Assembly (NCBI GenBank): GCA_002502095.1
Contig: DAPJ01000018.1
Location: forward strand, 1 to 47,953
Length of the DNA: 47,953 nucleotides
Source: Euryarchaeota archaeon UBA62
GTDB lineage: Archaea; Thermoplasmatota; Poseidoniia; Poseidoniales; Thalassarchaeaceae
Direction: 5' to 3'
Below are positions 25,005 to 33,581 of the stretch, piece by piece. Made by a program: the position numbers and the translations under genes. Every line of letters begins with the position of its first letter. Position 1 is the first letter of the stretch. The notes beneath the pieces were generated by a model, which saw only the letters and a list, made by a program, of their open reading frames with translations, did no database searches and had not been told where the DNA came from.

Positions 25005-26651
25005 CTAAATTTCATGGCCACAAGAGGCTTTTAGCAGCCCAAGGAAAGGTGGACTAGGTTTTCCGGGCCTGGACTTGAACTCCGGGTGATACTGTGTCCC
25101 GACATAGTATGGATGTCCCTCAAGCTCCATAATCTCGCATCTCTCACCAGTCTCGTCCTTTCCTACGTAAACCATCCCAGCAGACTCAATGCTCTCTATG
25201 AGATCAGGATTTACCTCGTATCGATGCCTATGACGCTCATCTACATGGCTCGCGCCTCCATACAATCTTCGAACCTTACAGTCATCCACTAAGAATGGAG
25301 TTGGTTTTGTTCCCAGCCTCATAGTTCCCCCCATATGAGTCTTGGATATCTCAGGCATGAAGACAACAGCATGAACAGGGGAACTCTCGTCAAACTCAGC
25401 TGAATTAGCTCCTTCGAGGCCTAGTACGTTTCTACAGAACTCTATCGTAGCAATTTGAAGTCCAAGGCACACTCCAAGATAGGGTACATTGTTGACTCTA
25501 GCGTAGTTGGCCGCGGCAATCTTTCCCTCCACTCCTCTATTTCCAAATCCACCGGGAACCAGGATCCCATCAGCCGCCCTCAGAGTTGCCCATGCATCGT
25601 CATACGCCCGAGTCTTATCGATTGGATCTAAGTTGGTGGACTCTATCCAGTCGATTACAAGCTTCCTATCCACGGCTAAGGCACTGTGCTGGAGTGCCTT
25701 AATGACTGAAAGATAAGAATCTGAGAGTCCAGTATACTTGCCCACCATTGCTATTCTAACTTCGTCTTCCAGCATATCGAACTTGTCAGCCATTACCTTC
25801 CATTCATCGAGCATTGGAAGACTTTCCGGAACACTGAATCCTAGATTATTTGACACCATTCCAAGAACAGACTGATTGTGTAATGAAATCGGAATCTGAT
25901 AAAGATTGGAAACATCATGTGCAGAGACTACAGCATCTTCACTAACGTGGCAGAATGCCGCTAATTTTGATTTTGTCTCAGAGTCCAGGGGATTCTCAGA
26001 TCGACAGACTAGTATGTCCGGGATTATGCCTAGTCCGCGTAACTCCTTGACAGTATGTTGGGTAGGCTTGGTCTTCTGCTCGCCAACAGGGCCCATTACT
26101 GGAACCAGGCTAACATGAACGAAGCAAACGTTACCATTACCAGCTCTGAATTGGAACTGTCTAAGTGCCTCTATGAAGGGAGCGCTCTCTATATCCCCAA
26201 CAGTGCCCCCCAGCTCAATAACACAAGCATCCGGAGTGTTCGACGTCCCATCTGCAGGTACATGCGCAACTTCCTCTATCCAATCTTGAATCTCGTTAGT
26301 AATGTGTGGAACTACTTGGACTGTCTTTCCTAAATAGTCTCCTTTCCGTTCTTTCTCGATCACTTTGGCATAAACTTTCCCAGTAGTGATGTTATTGTCC
26401 CTTGTTAGGGCCACATCCAAGAATCTCTCATAATTGCCCAAGTCCAGGTCCACTTCGCCTCCATCATCCAAGACAAAAACTTCGCCATGTTCGAATGGAG
26501 ACATCGTCCCCGCATCGCTATTCAAGTACGGGTCGATCTTGATTGATGTTACTCTTAGTCCGGCAGATTTGAGAAGAACTCCGATACTACTAGCAGTCAC
26601 TCCTTTGCCCAATCCAGACAGGACCCCCCCGGTAACTACGACATACTTCAT
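25005..26651 (-). CDS. pyrG: CTP synthase
   Basis: 548 residues from the preferred start MKYVVVTGGVLSGLGKG, the almost universal N-terminus of PyrG. An upstream in-frame ATG at 26687 would add 12 untypical residues. The amidoligase domain carries the P-loop-like GGVLSGLGKG and SDAGTMSPFEHGEVFV. The glutaminase domain has the nucleophile loop YLGVCLGLQIA and the catalytic HPEF near the end, so both halves look complete. It makes CTP from UTP, ATP and glutamine. It is convergent with the TPR gene (30-base gap) and divergent from the SDR dehydrogenase. Confidence 0.96.
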   Translation of the reverse strand: MKYVVVTGGVLSGLGKGVTASSIGVLLKSAGLRVTSIKIDPYLNSDAGTMSPFEHGEVFVLDDGGEVDLDLGNYERFLDVALTRDNNITTGKVYAKVIEKERKGDYLGKTVQVVPHITNEIQDWIEEVAHVPADGTSNTPDACVIELGGTVGDIESAPFIEALRQFQFRAGNGNVCFVHVSLVPVMGPVGEQKTKPTQHTVKELRGLGIIPDILVCRSENPLDSETKSKLAAFCHVSEDAVVSAHDVSNLYQIPISLHNQSVLGMVSNNLGFSVPESLPMLDEWKVMADKFDMLEDEVRIAMVGKYTGLSDSYLSVIKALQHSALAVDRKLVIDWIESTNLDPIDKTRAYDDAWATLRAADGILVPGGFGNRGVEGKIAAANYARVNNVPYLGVCLGLQIATIEFCRNVLGLEGANSAEFDESSPVHAVVFMPEISKTHMGGTMRLGTKPTPFLVDDCKVRRLYGGASHVDERHRHRYEVNPDLIESIESAGMVYVGKDETGERCEIMELEGHPYYVGTQYHPEFKSRPGKPSPPFLGLLKASCGHEI

Positions 26652-26758
26652 GTAACCAACGGGGTCTGAAGCCATTGTGCCTCGCATATCAACATTGGGA
26701 CAGTAATCTCGCTTTATTGCACATCAATGACCAAGTATCTCCAGCTTTACGACATATC

Positions 26759-27709
26759 ATGGCAGAGCCACCCGGAGACAGAATCCTAGTAACAGGGGCG
26801 CTAGGACAAATCGGGACAGAGCTAGTATCATCACTAAGGGAGAGTTATGGTAAAGACAACGTAATCGCCACAGATATAAGAGTCCCCGACGAAGAATCAA
26901 GCTTTCCAGATGGGCCCTTCTCAAACCTCAGTGTTCTGGATGGAACAGGGATGGAAAAAATAATTCAGGAAGAGGGCATAGGAACGGTTTACCACTTAGC
27001 CGCTATACTTTCCGCGACAGGTGAGAAAGATCCTGAGCTATGTCAGAGAGTGAATGTAGGTGGAACGGTATGTGTTCTGGAGGCGGCTAGAGATTTCGAA
27101 TTGAAGGTCTTCGCACCCTCTTCAATTGCAGTATTTGGCCCCGACTCTCCAGATATTTCTCTCCAGTCAAGTCCTCTCAATCCAACTACGATGTATGGTA
27201 AGACAAAAGTAACTGGTGAGATATTGGGCTTGAACTACTGGAAACAGTATGGAGTAGATGTACGTGGACTTAGGTTTCCGGGATTGATTTCATGGAAAGC
27301 ACCTGCTGGAGGAGGTACTACTGACTACGCAGTAGATATTTTCAGAGCGGCTATAGAATTCGGGCATTATGAGTGTTTTGTCAGTGAAGATACCAGATTG
27401 CCTATGATGTACATGGATGATGCCATTAGAGCGACCGAAAGAATAATGGAAGCCGATTTAGAAAGCCTGGGAGATTCTAGGGCGGGATATAATATCAAGG
27501 GCATATCCTTCACTGCAGGGGAATTAGCTGATAAAATAGCTGAGAGGATACCTGAATTCACTTGTGATTTTATTCCAGATTTCAGACAGAAGGTAGCAGA
27601 TTCATGGCCAAATGATGTCGATGATCAGCCGGCTAGAGATGATTGGGGATGGAAAGCTGATTATGACTTGGGAAGAATGGTCGATGAAATGATTTCCAAT
27701 ATCAGCTAG
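26759..27709 (+). CDS. SDR-family L-threonine 3-dehydrogenase-like protein
   Basis: 316 residues. The Rossmann signature is VTGALGQIG (11-19), a serine of the triad is in APSSIAVFG (about 121), and the YxxxK pair is Y146 and K150 in TTMYGKTK. RFPGLISWKAPAGGGTTDYAVDIF and RLPMMYMDDAIRAT are diagnostic of the short-chain threonine dehydrogenase group related to UDP-galactose epimerases, found in Thermoplasma and bacteria. It oxidises threonine to 2-amino-3-ketobutyrate with NAD. No 2-amino-3-ketobutyrate CoA ligase gene is beside it. The ATG at 26759 gives a family-like N-terminus; an in-frame ATG at 26675 would overlap pyrG. Its stop abuts the chaperonin stop. Confidence 0.85.
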   Translation: MAEPPGDRILVTGALGQIGTELVSSLRESYGKDNVIATDIRVPDEESSFPDGPFSNLSVLDGTGMEKIIQEEGIGTVYHLAAILSATGEKDPELCQRVNVGGTVCVLEAARDFELKVFAPSSIAVFGPDSPDISLQSSPLNPTTMYGKTKVTGEILGLNYWKQYGVDVRGLRFPGLISWKAPAGGGTTDYAVDIFRAAIEFGHYECFVSEDTRLPMMYMDDAIRATERIMEADLESLGDSRAGYNIKGISFTAGELADKIAERIPEFTCDFIPDFRQKVADSWPNDVDDQPARDDWGWKADYDLGRMVDEMISNIS

Positions 27710-29323
27710 TCATTCCTCCAGGTCTTCCTCTCCATTCCATTCAGGAGTTGTAGGATCCTGCTTCGCCCATAGGACATCATTAATCCGGAGTACGCTTATG
27801 GCAGCCTCAGTAGATCCTGAGATAGAATGCCTAGTTACAAATAAAGGATCTAGGATTCCCATCTCGTCCATTCTAGACCTTCTCCCTGTCATCGCATCAA
27901 GACCTATCCAATGGCCGTTTTCTTCATCGGACGTTTGCGCGGCTGACAAATCCAAAACTACATCGATAGGATCTAGCCCGGCATTTTCTGCAAGAGTCCT
28001 AGGTATCACCTCTAGTGCCGCCGCATAGCCCTCTATCGCCAATTGCTCCCTACCTGGATTTCCTAGAGCGAAAGACCTCAGGTGCCTTGCTAGATGTGTT
28101 TGGATCGCTCCTCCTCCTGGTATTATTCTTGAGTCTCTGATGACCCTGAAGGATACACCCATTGCGTCATCGAACGCCCTAACCGCCTCTTCTCTAATCT
28201 GAGGAGATGTCCCACGGATGACCACGGTTAATGCGCCTCCTTCAGATCCTTCAATTACGGAATGGGTTATTCCCGCAACTGTTTCTTCTCTCCTACTAGT
28301 GAATCTCCCTAGATCATCCTCTGAAATCCTAGCTGGTCTCCTGATCATACTGGTCCCAGTTATTTTTGAAAGGCGCTCCAAATCTTCCCTCTCAAACCTC
28401 CTGTAAGAGGTTATTCCTGCTTCACTTAACATAGAAATAGCATCATCTGAAATGCCATCTCTGACAATTAATAGATCAACTCCTAATGATGAAAGATGAC
28501 CGACTTCTTCCCTCAATTTGTCTAAGGATCTGTCATGGAATCCCTTGAGAACCCCGGGACTACTGACCTCTATCTCCGCATCCATCTCAAGCTTGACATT
28601 CTCGAGTCCGCCATCAATTATCGCAATAATGCCACCATCAGAAGATGAAGGAGTCGAGATATCGACCCTAGTTTTGGCAATCATCAGGCCATTTACAAGA
28701 CGACTATCGGAAGTGGATCCTCCGCTGACCTGCAGTCTCTTAACTCTCAGCCTTTCCAAGTCGTCACCACCCTCCTCATCTGATAGTAAATCAGCAGCAT
28801 CAAAAGCGATTTCAGTGATATGAGAAGCTAATGATTCCCCAATCTTGCCGGCCAGTGTAGTGGAGATTACGGACTTCAGCTCCTCCGTTGAGTCGGCCTT
28901 TCTTGAAACTCTATCTAACTCTGAAATTGCCTCTCTCTCCGCTAGAAGGAAGCCATTAATCACAACAGATGGATGAATACCCATTCTTACTAGCTCAAGA
29001 GAATTCTGTAGAAGCTCTGCAGTAAGGATTACCGTTGAGGTAGTACCATCTCTAGCTGATTTATCCTGCGAGGATGAGGCGGAAATGAGAAGCTTGGCTG
29101 TTGGATGTTCTACCTTAGCAGCCTCAATTACCGTAACTCCATCGTTAGTTACTAGGCAATTCCCATCGTCCGATACGAGCATTTTATCCAGTCCTCTGGG
29201 TCCAAGGGTAGATCTGACCGCCCCTGCAAGAGCTACAGCGGCTTTGACGTTATTCACTAGAGCAGCACGCCCTTCCAGCCTGTCGGTGTCCTGTAGTGCA
29301 ACATCATGCTCAGCCTGGACCAT
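27710..29323 (-). CDS. Thermosome subunit (group II chaperonin)
   Basis: 537 residues with the complete equatorial-intermediate-apical arrangement. LGPRGLDKMLV (40-50), NDGVTVIEAAKVEHPTAKLL (60-79) and the C-terminal ATP-site IPGGGAIQTHLAR are clear. Two deviations stand out. The phosphate-binding GDGTT is RDGTT here (R91), and the flexible tail ends in EEDLEE without the Gly-Gly-Met repeat common in thermosomes. It forms double-ring folding chambers with a built-in lid. It is divergent from the Hsp20-like/dnaK operon across 143 bases, which suggests shared stress control. Confidence 0.95.
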   Translation of the reverse strand: MVQAEHDVALQDTDRLEGRAALVNNVKAAVALAGAVRSTLGPRGLDKMLVSDDGNCLVTNDGVTVIEAAKVEHPTAKLLISASSSQDKSARDGTTSTVILTAELLQNSLELVRMGIHPSVVINGFLLAEREAISELDRVSRKADSTEELKSVISTTLAGKIGESLASHITEIAFDAADLLSDEEGGDDLERLRVKRLQVSGGSTSDSRLVNGLMIAKTRVDISTPSSSDGGIIAIIDGGLENVKLEMDAEIEVSSPGVLKGFHDRSLDKLREEVGHLSSLGVDLLIVRDGISDDAISMLSEAGITSYRRFEREDLERLSKITGTSMIRRPARISEDDLGRFTSRREETVAGITHSVIEGSEGGALTVVIRGTSPQIREEAVRAFDDAMGVSFRVIRDSRIIPGGGAIQTHLARHLRSFALGNPGREQLAIEGYAAALEVIPRTLAENAGLDPIDVVLDLSAAQTSDEENGHWIGLDAMTGRRSRMDEMGILDPLFVTRHSISGSTEAAISVLRINDVLWAKQDPTTPEWNGEEDLEE

Positions 29324-29351
29324 GTCACTCGGAATCTAGTCCTAGATTTGA

Positions 29352-29404
29352 AGTACTCCATTACTACAGTATTCCTAATTCTAAGAAAGTACTCGTATTC
29401 CAAT
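29352..29404. repeat. Paired direct repeats in the chaperonin-dnaK divergent promoter
   Basis: AGTACTC occurs at 29352-29358 and again at 29388-29394. GTATTCCTAAT at 29369-29379 is nearly repeated as GTATTCCAAT at 29395-29404. The two pairs are spaced by 36 and 26 bases. AGTACT is itself palindromic, as regulator half-sites often are. The block lies midway between two chaperone transcription units and may bind a shared heat-shock regulator; that is inference. Confidence 0.4.
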
Positions 29405-29412
29405 GCGTATAT

Positions 29413-29420
29413 TCATATAT
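29413..29420 (+). promoter_or_regulatory. Candidate TATA element of the Hsp20-like/dnaK operon
   Basis: TCATATAT at 29413-29420 lies about 50 bases before the ATG at 29467, giving an expected leader of about 20-25 bases. It is the best A/T-rich promoter element in this divergent region and sits just downstream of the paired direct repeats. Confidence 0.45.
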
Positions 29421-29466
29421 GGCACTATTGTCGCACTATACAACCGGCAGTTAACTAGTGATTGAA

Positions 29467-30063
29467 ATGAGTAGTTCAAATTCCGATGAATGGGAAGAAA
29501 AAATGATTGAGCAGATGCTCAATCTATTCAATCAGATGGGAATGCCGATAGATAAATCGGAACTAGAGGATACAATATCAAGAATCCGTCAGCAGTTTGA
29601 TAATTTGGGCATAGACGCAGAAAGCATTTACAATAGTAACGTCAAAATGAACTTTCAAGGTGACCCGGAAAACTTCCGGAAGCAGATGGAATCTTTCATG
29701 AACCATCCTGAAGGATTTTCAGAAATTTTCAAGAACATGGGGATCAATGTCCAAGTAGGACCTGATGATGAGCCAGCTGAGGTGGTAGTGGAAGAGGAAC
29801 AAGAGGATGAGTCAGATGTTCCTGTAGAGGATACCTATCTCGATGGAACCTCGATGTATGTTACTATCGATGTCTCGAATATTGTTGATCTCGATGAGGG
29901 AAGCTTCGAGCTGATATTGTCCCACGGAGGAAAGGTACTACAACTAATGAGGAGAACCCAGCTCAGGCCCATCAAGAGCATCAATCTCCCGCAGCCAGCC
30001 AGCTCAGTCTCTGACTGGAATCTGAATAATGGCATACTTGACATCACTTTCGATACGGCTTAG
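29467..30063 (+). CDS. Hsp20-like domain protein in an operon with dnaK, novel
   Basis: About 198 residues in three parts. A charged helical N-terminus (residues 1-100) contains repeated methionine-rich helices (EEKMIEQMLNLFNQMGM and RKQMESFMNHPEGF). An acidic linker (EEEQEDESD) follows. The C-terminal beta-rich domain (SMYVTIDVSNIV, GGKVLQLMRR and NLNNGILDITF) resembles the alpha-crystallin/CS sandwich of Hsp20 and p23 proteins. The last motif, NGILDITF, echoes the GVL-I strand of small heat shock proteins. It ends 21 bases before dnaK, so it is likely a holdase or a DnaK cochaperone. ATG 29467 is preferred; a GTG at 29458 is possible. Confidence 0.65.
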   Translation: MSSSNSDEWEEKMIEQMLNLFNQMGMPIDKSELEDTISRIRQQFDNLGIDAESIYNSNVKMNFQGDPENFRKQMESFMNHPEGFSEIFKNMGINVQVGPDDEPAEVVVEEEQEDESDVPVEDTYLDGTSMYVTIDVSNIVDLDEGSFELILSHGGKVLQLMRRTQLRPIKSINLPQPASSVSDWNLNNGILDITFDTA

Positions 30064-30071
30064 CCTATCAC

Positions 30072-30077
30072 AGGAGG
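30072..30077 (+). promoter_or_regulatory. Ribosome binding site of dnaK
   Basis: AGGAGG at 30072-30077 lies seven bases before the ATG at 30085, a full Shine-Dalgarno match for an abundant chaperone. Confidence 0.65.
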
Positions 30078-30084
30078 AAAAAAA

Positions 30085-31965
30085 ATGACTGGACCAGTAA
30101 TTGGAATAGATTTGGGAACAACAAACAGCTGCGTGGCAACATTGGAGGCAGGTAAGCCTGTAGTTATACCCAATTCAGAAGGCTCGAGAACCACCCCCAG
30201 TGTTGTTGCATTCTCTAAGAATGGCGGTGACAGAGTGGTCGGTATAACAGCTAAGAGACAGGCCGTCACTAATTCCGAAAGGACCATCATGTCTGTAAAG
30301 AGGGAGATGGGTACCGATTGGAAGAAGGAGATAGATGACTCTGAGTATACACCGCAGGAGATTTCAGCATTTATCCTGCAGAAGCTTAAGTCAGATGCTG
30401 AGGACTACCTAGGTAGAGAAGTGAACCAAGCAGTGATTACGTGTCCAGCATACTTCACAGACGCACAACGCCAGGCAACGAAGGATGCAGGGAGGATAGC
30501 AGGTCTCGAAGTTCTCAGAATTATCAACGAGCCAACGGCTGCGGCACTGGCCTATGGTGTCGATAAGGATGATGACCAGACGATATTGGTATATGACTTG
30601 GGAGGAGGTACATTCGATGTCTCAGTCTTGGAGATATATCAGGTAGATGGCCAGCCTCAGATTGAGGTCAAGGCTACTAGTGGAGATAACCGCCTTGGTG
30701 GTGATGACTTTGATGAGGTAGTCATAGACTGGCTGGTTTCAGAATTCAAGAAATCAACCGGAATCGATCTATCGAGCGACATGACAGCAATAACGAGACT
30801 CAGAGAAGCTGCGGAGAAGGCCAAGATAGAACTTTCAGGCACTAATACGACCCAAATTAATCTTCCATTCATCACAATGAGTGGGGACGGTCAGCCCGAG
30901 CATCTGGATATCTCACTATCTAAGGCCAAATTCGAGGATCTTATTTCTGATCTTGTGGAGAGGACAATGGGTCCGACCAGAAGGGCCATGAAGGATGCTG
31001 GAATCAAGAAAGGAAACGTGGATAAGGTCATCCTAGTAGGTGGATCTACTAGAGTTCCAGCAGTTCAAGAAGCAATAGAGAAGGAAGTCGGTAAGCCACC
31101 CTTCAAGGGCATAAACCCAGACGAAGCTGTCGCAGTCGGAGCCGTTCTCCAAGCAGGAATAATAACTGGAGATGAGGGAGTCACTGACGTACTACTGCTC
31201 GATGTTACGCCACTTACTCTTGGTATCGAAACACTAGGGGGCATCATGACGACAATGATCGAGAGGAATACTACAATACCGACTAGGAGATCAGAAACAT
31301 TCTCTACCGCTGCCGATAATCAGCCTGCAGTAGAGGTACATGTTCTACAGGGCGAGAGAGAATTTGCCAAGGATAATATTACTCTTGGAAGATTTCACTT
31401 AATGGGAATTCCTCCTTCTCCAAGGGGAATTCCGCAAATCGAGGTGACCTTTGATATCGATGCTAATGGAATTGTAAATGTATCTGCCAAGGATCTGGGG
31501 ACAGGAACAGAGCAATCAATCAAGATAGAGAGCCAAACATCTCTTAGCGAGGATGAGATTAATGCTAAGGTAGCAGAAGCTGAAGAATTTGCTTCTGAAG
31601 ATAAGAGAAGAAAGGCTGGCGTAACTCTGATTAATTCCGCAGATGGAATGGTGTATCAGGCTACGAAAATGCTCAACGAGGCAGCAGAGAAAATCTCAGA
31701 CTTGAATGCAGAGCCAATCCATGCCAAGCTCGAGGAATTGAGGGCCTTGATTACAAAGGATGACAAAACGATAGACGTAGATGATTTGGACGAGGCCGCT
31801 GTACAGGCTAAGATGTCAGAGGTTGAGGAGTCATTACACGAAGTATCGGCCAAGCTCTACGAGGCAGCCGCGGCCGAAATGGCCGAACAACAAGAAAGTG
31901 AAGGCTCAGACGACGTTGTTGAGGCCGACTTCGAAGAGGTCGAGTCCGAAGACAGTGACGAGTAG
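30085..31965 (+). CDS. dnaK: Hsp70 chaperone DnaK
   Basis: 626 residues with IGIDLGTTNSCVA at the N-terminus, RIINEPTAAALAYG and VYDLGGGTFDVSVLE in the ATPase domain, VILVGGSTRVPAVQ near residue 315, and a complete substrate-binding domain followed by a helical lid. The acidic C-terminal tail (EESEDSDE type) is bacterial-like. It refolds proteins with DnaJ and GrpE in bacteria, but neither gene is adjacent; only the Hsp20-like gene precedes it. Archaeal dnaK genes are generally taken as acquired from bacteria. Its stop abuts that of the convergent aminopeptidase gene. Confidence 0.97.
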   Translation: MTGPVIGIDLGTTNSCVATLEAGKPVVIPNSEGSRTTPSVVAFSKNGGDRVVGITAKRQAVTNSERTIMSVKREMGTDWKKEIDDSEYTPQEISAFILQKLKSDAEDYLGREVNQAVITCPAYFTDAQRQATKDAGRIAGLEVLRIINEPTAAALAYGVDKDDDQTILVYDLGGGTFDVSVLEIYQVDGQPQIEVKATSGDNRLGGDDFDEVVIDWLVSEFKKSTGIDLSSDMTAITRLREAAEKAKIELSGTNTTQINLPFITMSGDGQPEHLDISLSKAKFEDLISDLVERTMGPTRRAMKDAGIKKGNVDKVILVGGSTRVPAVQEAIEKEVGKPPFKGINPDEAVAVGAVLQAGIITGDEGVTDVLLLDVTPLTLGIETLGGIMTTMIERNTTIPTRRSETFSTAADNQPAVEVHVLQGEREFAKDNITLGRFHLMGIPPSPRGIPQIEVTFDIDANGIVNVSAKDLGTGTEQSIKIESQTSLSEDEINAKVAEAEEFASEDKRRKAGVTLINSADGMVYQATKMLNEAAEKISDLNAEPIHAKLEELRALITKDDKTIDVDDLDEAAVQAKMSEVEESLHEVSAKLYEAAAAEMAEQQESEGSDDVVEADFEEVESEDSDE

Positions 31966-33489
31966 CTAGCTTTCTGTAATCATCCTGTGGAGAGTTCTAA
32001 CATGTATTCCCGAGGTTCCAAACTGGAATAGTGGGTTTTCTCCCTCTGAGCGGGCTTTGGAACCCGGACCCCATGCTGATCCTGCAATGTCAAGATGAGC
32101 CCAGGGGATCTTTTCTCCTTCCTCGGCAAATCCTCTATTTGGAACGAAGAACTCCAAGAACGCAGCCGCCGTATTTGAAGAACCAGCTCTCCCTCCAATG
32201 GAACCATTTCTTATGTCTGCGAATGCCGAGTCAGTCATGTACTTGCGGAATTGATCATTCAAAGGCATCCTCCAAACTGGCTCGCCACTTCTTTCTGCAG
32301 CAGATTTTAGACTCCTGGCCAGATCATCATTGTTCGACCACATCCCAGAAATCTGGTTGCCCAATGCCACAATAACAGCACCAGTCAGTGTGGCTAGGTC
32401 TACGATGTACTCGGGATCAAGCTCACCTGCCTTCCAAAGTCCATCTGAGAGGACATTTCTCCCTTCAGCATCTGTACTGAATACCTCCACTGTCTTTCCA
32501 GAATATGTCTTGAAAACATCACCAGGTCTGTAAGCACCAGATCCTGGCATATTCTCAGCAAGACAGGATATTCCATTGACTCGCCTGGGGTATCCAGTTT
32601 CATAGAGGGCTTCCATAAGGCCAAAAACTGTAGCGGCCCCACACATATCATACTTCATATCCCACATCCCACTAGTGGGTTTGATGGAGATTCCTCCAGT
32701 ATCGAACGTAATTCCCTTGCCCACGATACAGGGTCTCCGGACTCCCTCGTCCTCATCAGGATTCAATGTAAATAAGACCATACAGGGCTTCTGATCGCTC
32801 CCCTTCCCAACGTTGATTAGTCCGCCCATTCCAAGCTCATGCAGTTTTTCCCAATCATAAACCTCAACTCTGACGTTATCCTTCCCCTCCGCCCATTCTT
32901 GCGCTCTTCTGGCGTACTCCATTGGATAGAGAACATTAGCAGGCTCGTTACCTAAATCACGTGCCGTATGGACTCCCTTTACCACAGACTGTACATTTTG
33001 AAGATCAACACTGAGCTTCTCTTGGTGCCTGCTACTGGCTTGAAAATCAACCTTCCATTCTTCCTCAATATGATCATCGGGTTTTTCCTGATGCTCCAAG
33101 AAATCATAGTCCCGAAGCATCATGCCCTCAGCAAAATCCACCATTCTATCTCCGTTCCAGCCAGTGGTGAATCTAACAGTCAGATCAGTCCCCTTCTTCT
33201 TCGACAAAGATGAGATCAGTCTGGCTCCGGCATTCCTCGCCATCTTGTGACTCATACCTTCCCTATCTCCCATACCTACTAGGATGATATTACAACCAGG
33301 CGTCCATAAGGACATTCTAGCTCCCTTCTTCCCTTCAAAACCACCCGAGACTAGTACATCCCTGACTAACCCTCTCTGACTCCTATTTAGCCCATTAAGT
33401 GAGTTATTAGGGGCTTTCTTAGTATCTTCAAATACTGGTAAAATCAATTGTGTGCCTAAATTGGTAAATTCACTATTGCTTATCTTCAT
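31966..33489 (-). CDS. pepA: M17 family leucyl aminopeptidase
   Basis: 507 residues. The catalytic C-terminal domain contains VGKGITFDTGGISIKPTSGMWDMKYDM, which has the metal-binding lysine and aspartate, and the diagnostic STDAEGRNVLSDGL in place of the usual NTDAEGRLVLADAL. The N-terminal domain is the variable macro-like domain (about residues 1-160). It removes N-terminal residues from peptides in the cytoplasm with two metal ions. It is codirectional with the secreted carboxypeptidase at 33582-35057 (92-base gap), giving a peptide-use pair, with the agmatinase-like gene upstream. No signal peptide. Confidence 0.94.
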   Translation of the reverse strand: MKISNSEFTNLGTQLILPVFEDTKKAPNNSLNGLNRSQRGLVRDVLVSGGFEGKKGARMSLWTPGCNIILVGMGDREGMSHKMARNAGARLISSLSKKKGTDLTVRFTTGWNGDRMVDFAEGMMLRDYDFLEHQEKPDDHIEEEWKVDFQASSRHQEKLSVDLQNVQSVVKGVHTARDLGNEPANVLYPMEYARRAQEWAEGKDNVRVEVYDWEKLHELGMGGLINVGKGSDQKPCMVLFTLNPDEDEGVRRPCIVGKGITFDTGGISIKPTSGMWDMKYDMCGAATVFGLMEALYETGYPRRVNGISCLAENMPGSGAYRPGDVFKTYSGKTVEVFSTDAEGRNVLSDGLWKAGELDPEYIVDLATLTGAVIVALGNQISGMWSNNDDLARSLKSAAERSGEPVWRMPLNDQFRKYMTDSAFADIRNGSIGGRAGSSNTAAAFLEFFVPNRGFAEEGEKIPWAHLDIAGSAWGPGSKARSEGENPLFQFGTSGIHVRTLHRMITES

Positions 33490-33581
33490 AAATAGCCCGA
33501 ACTACCCGATTAGCAACTAGTTTACAAATAATTCTGTCTCAAAATATCAGTTTAGAGCCCTATATCATTCAAGAAAATAAA

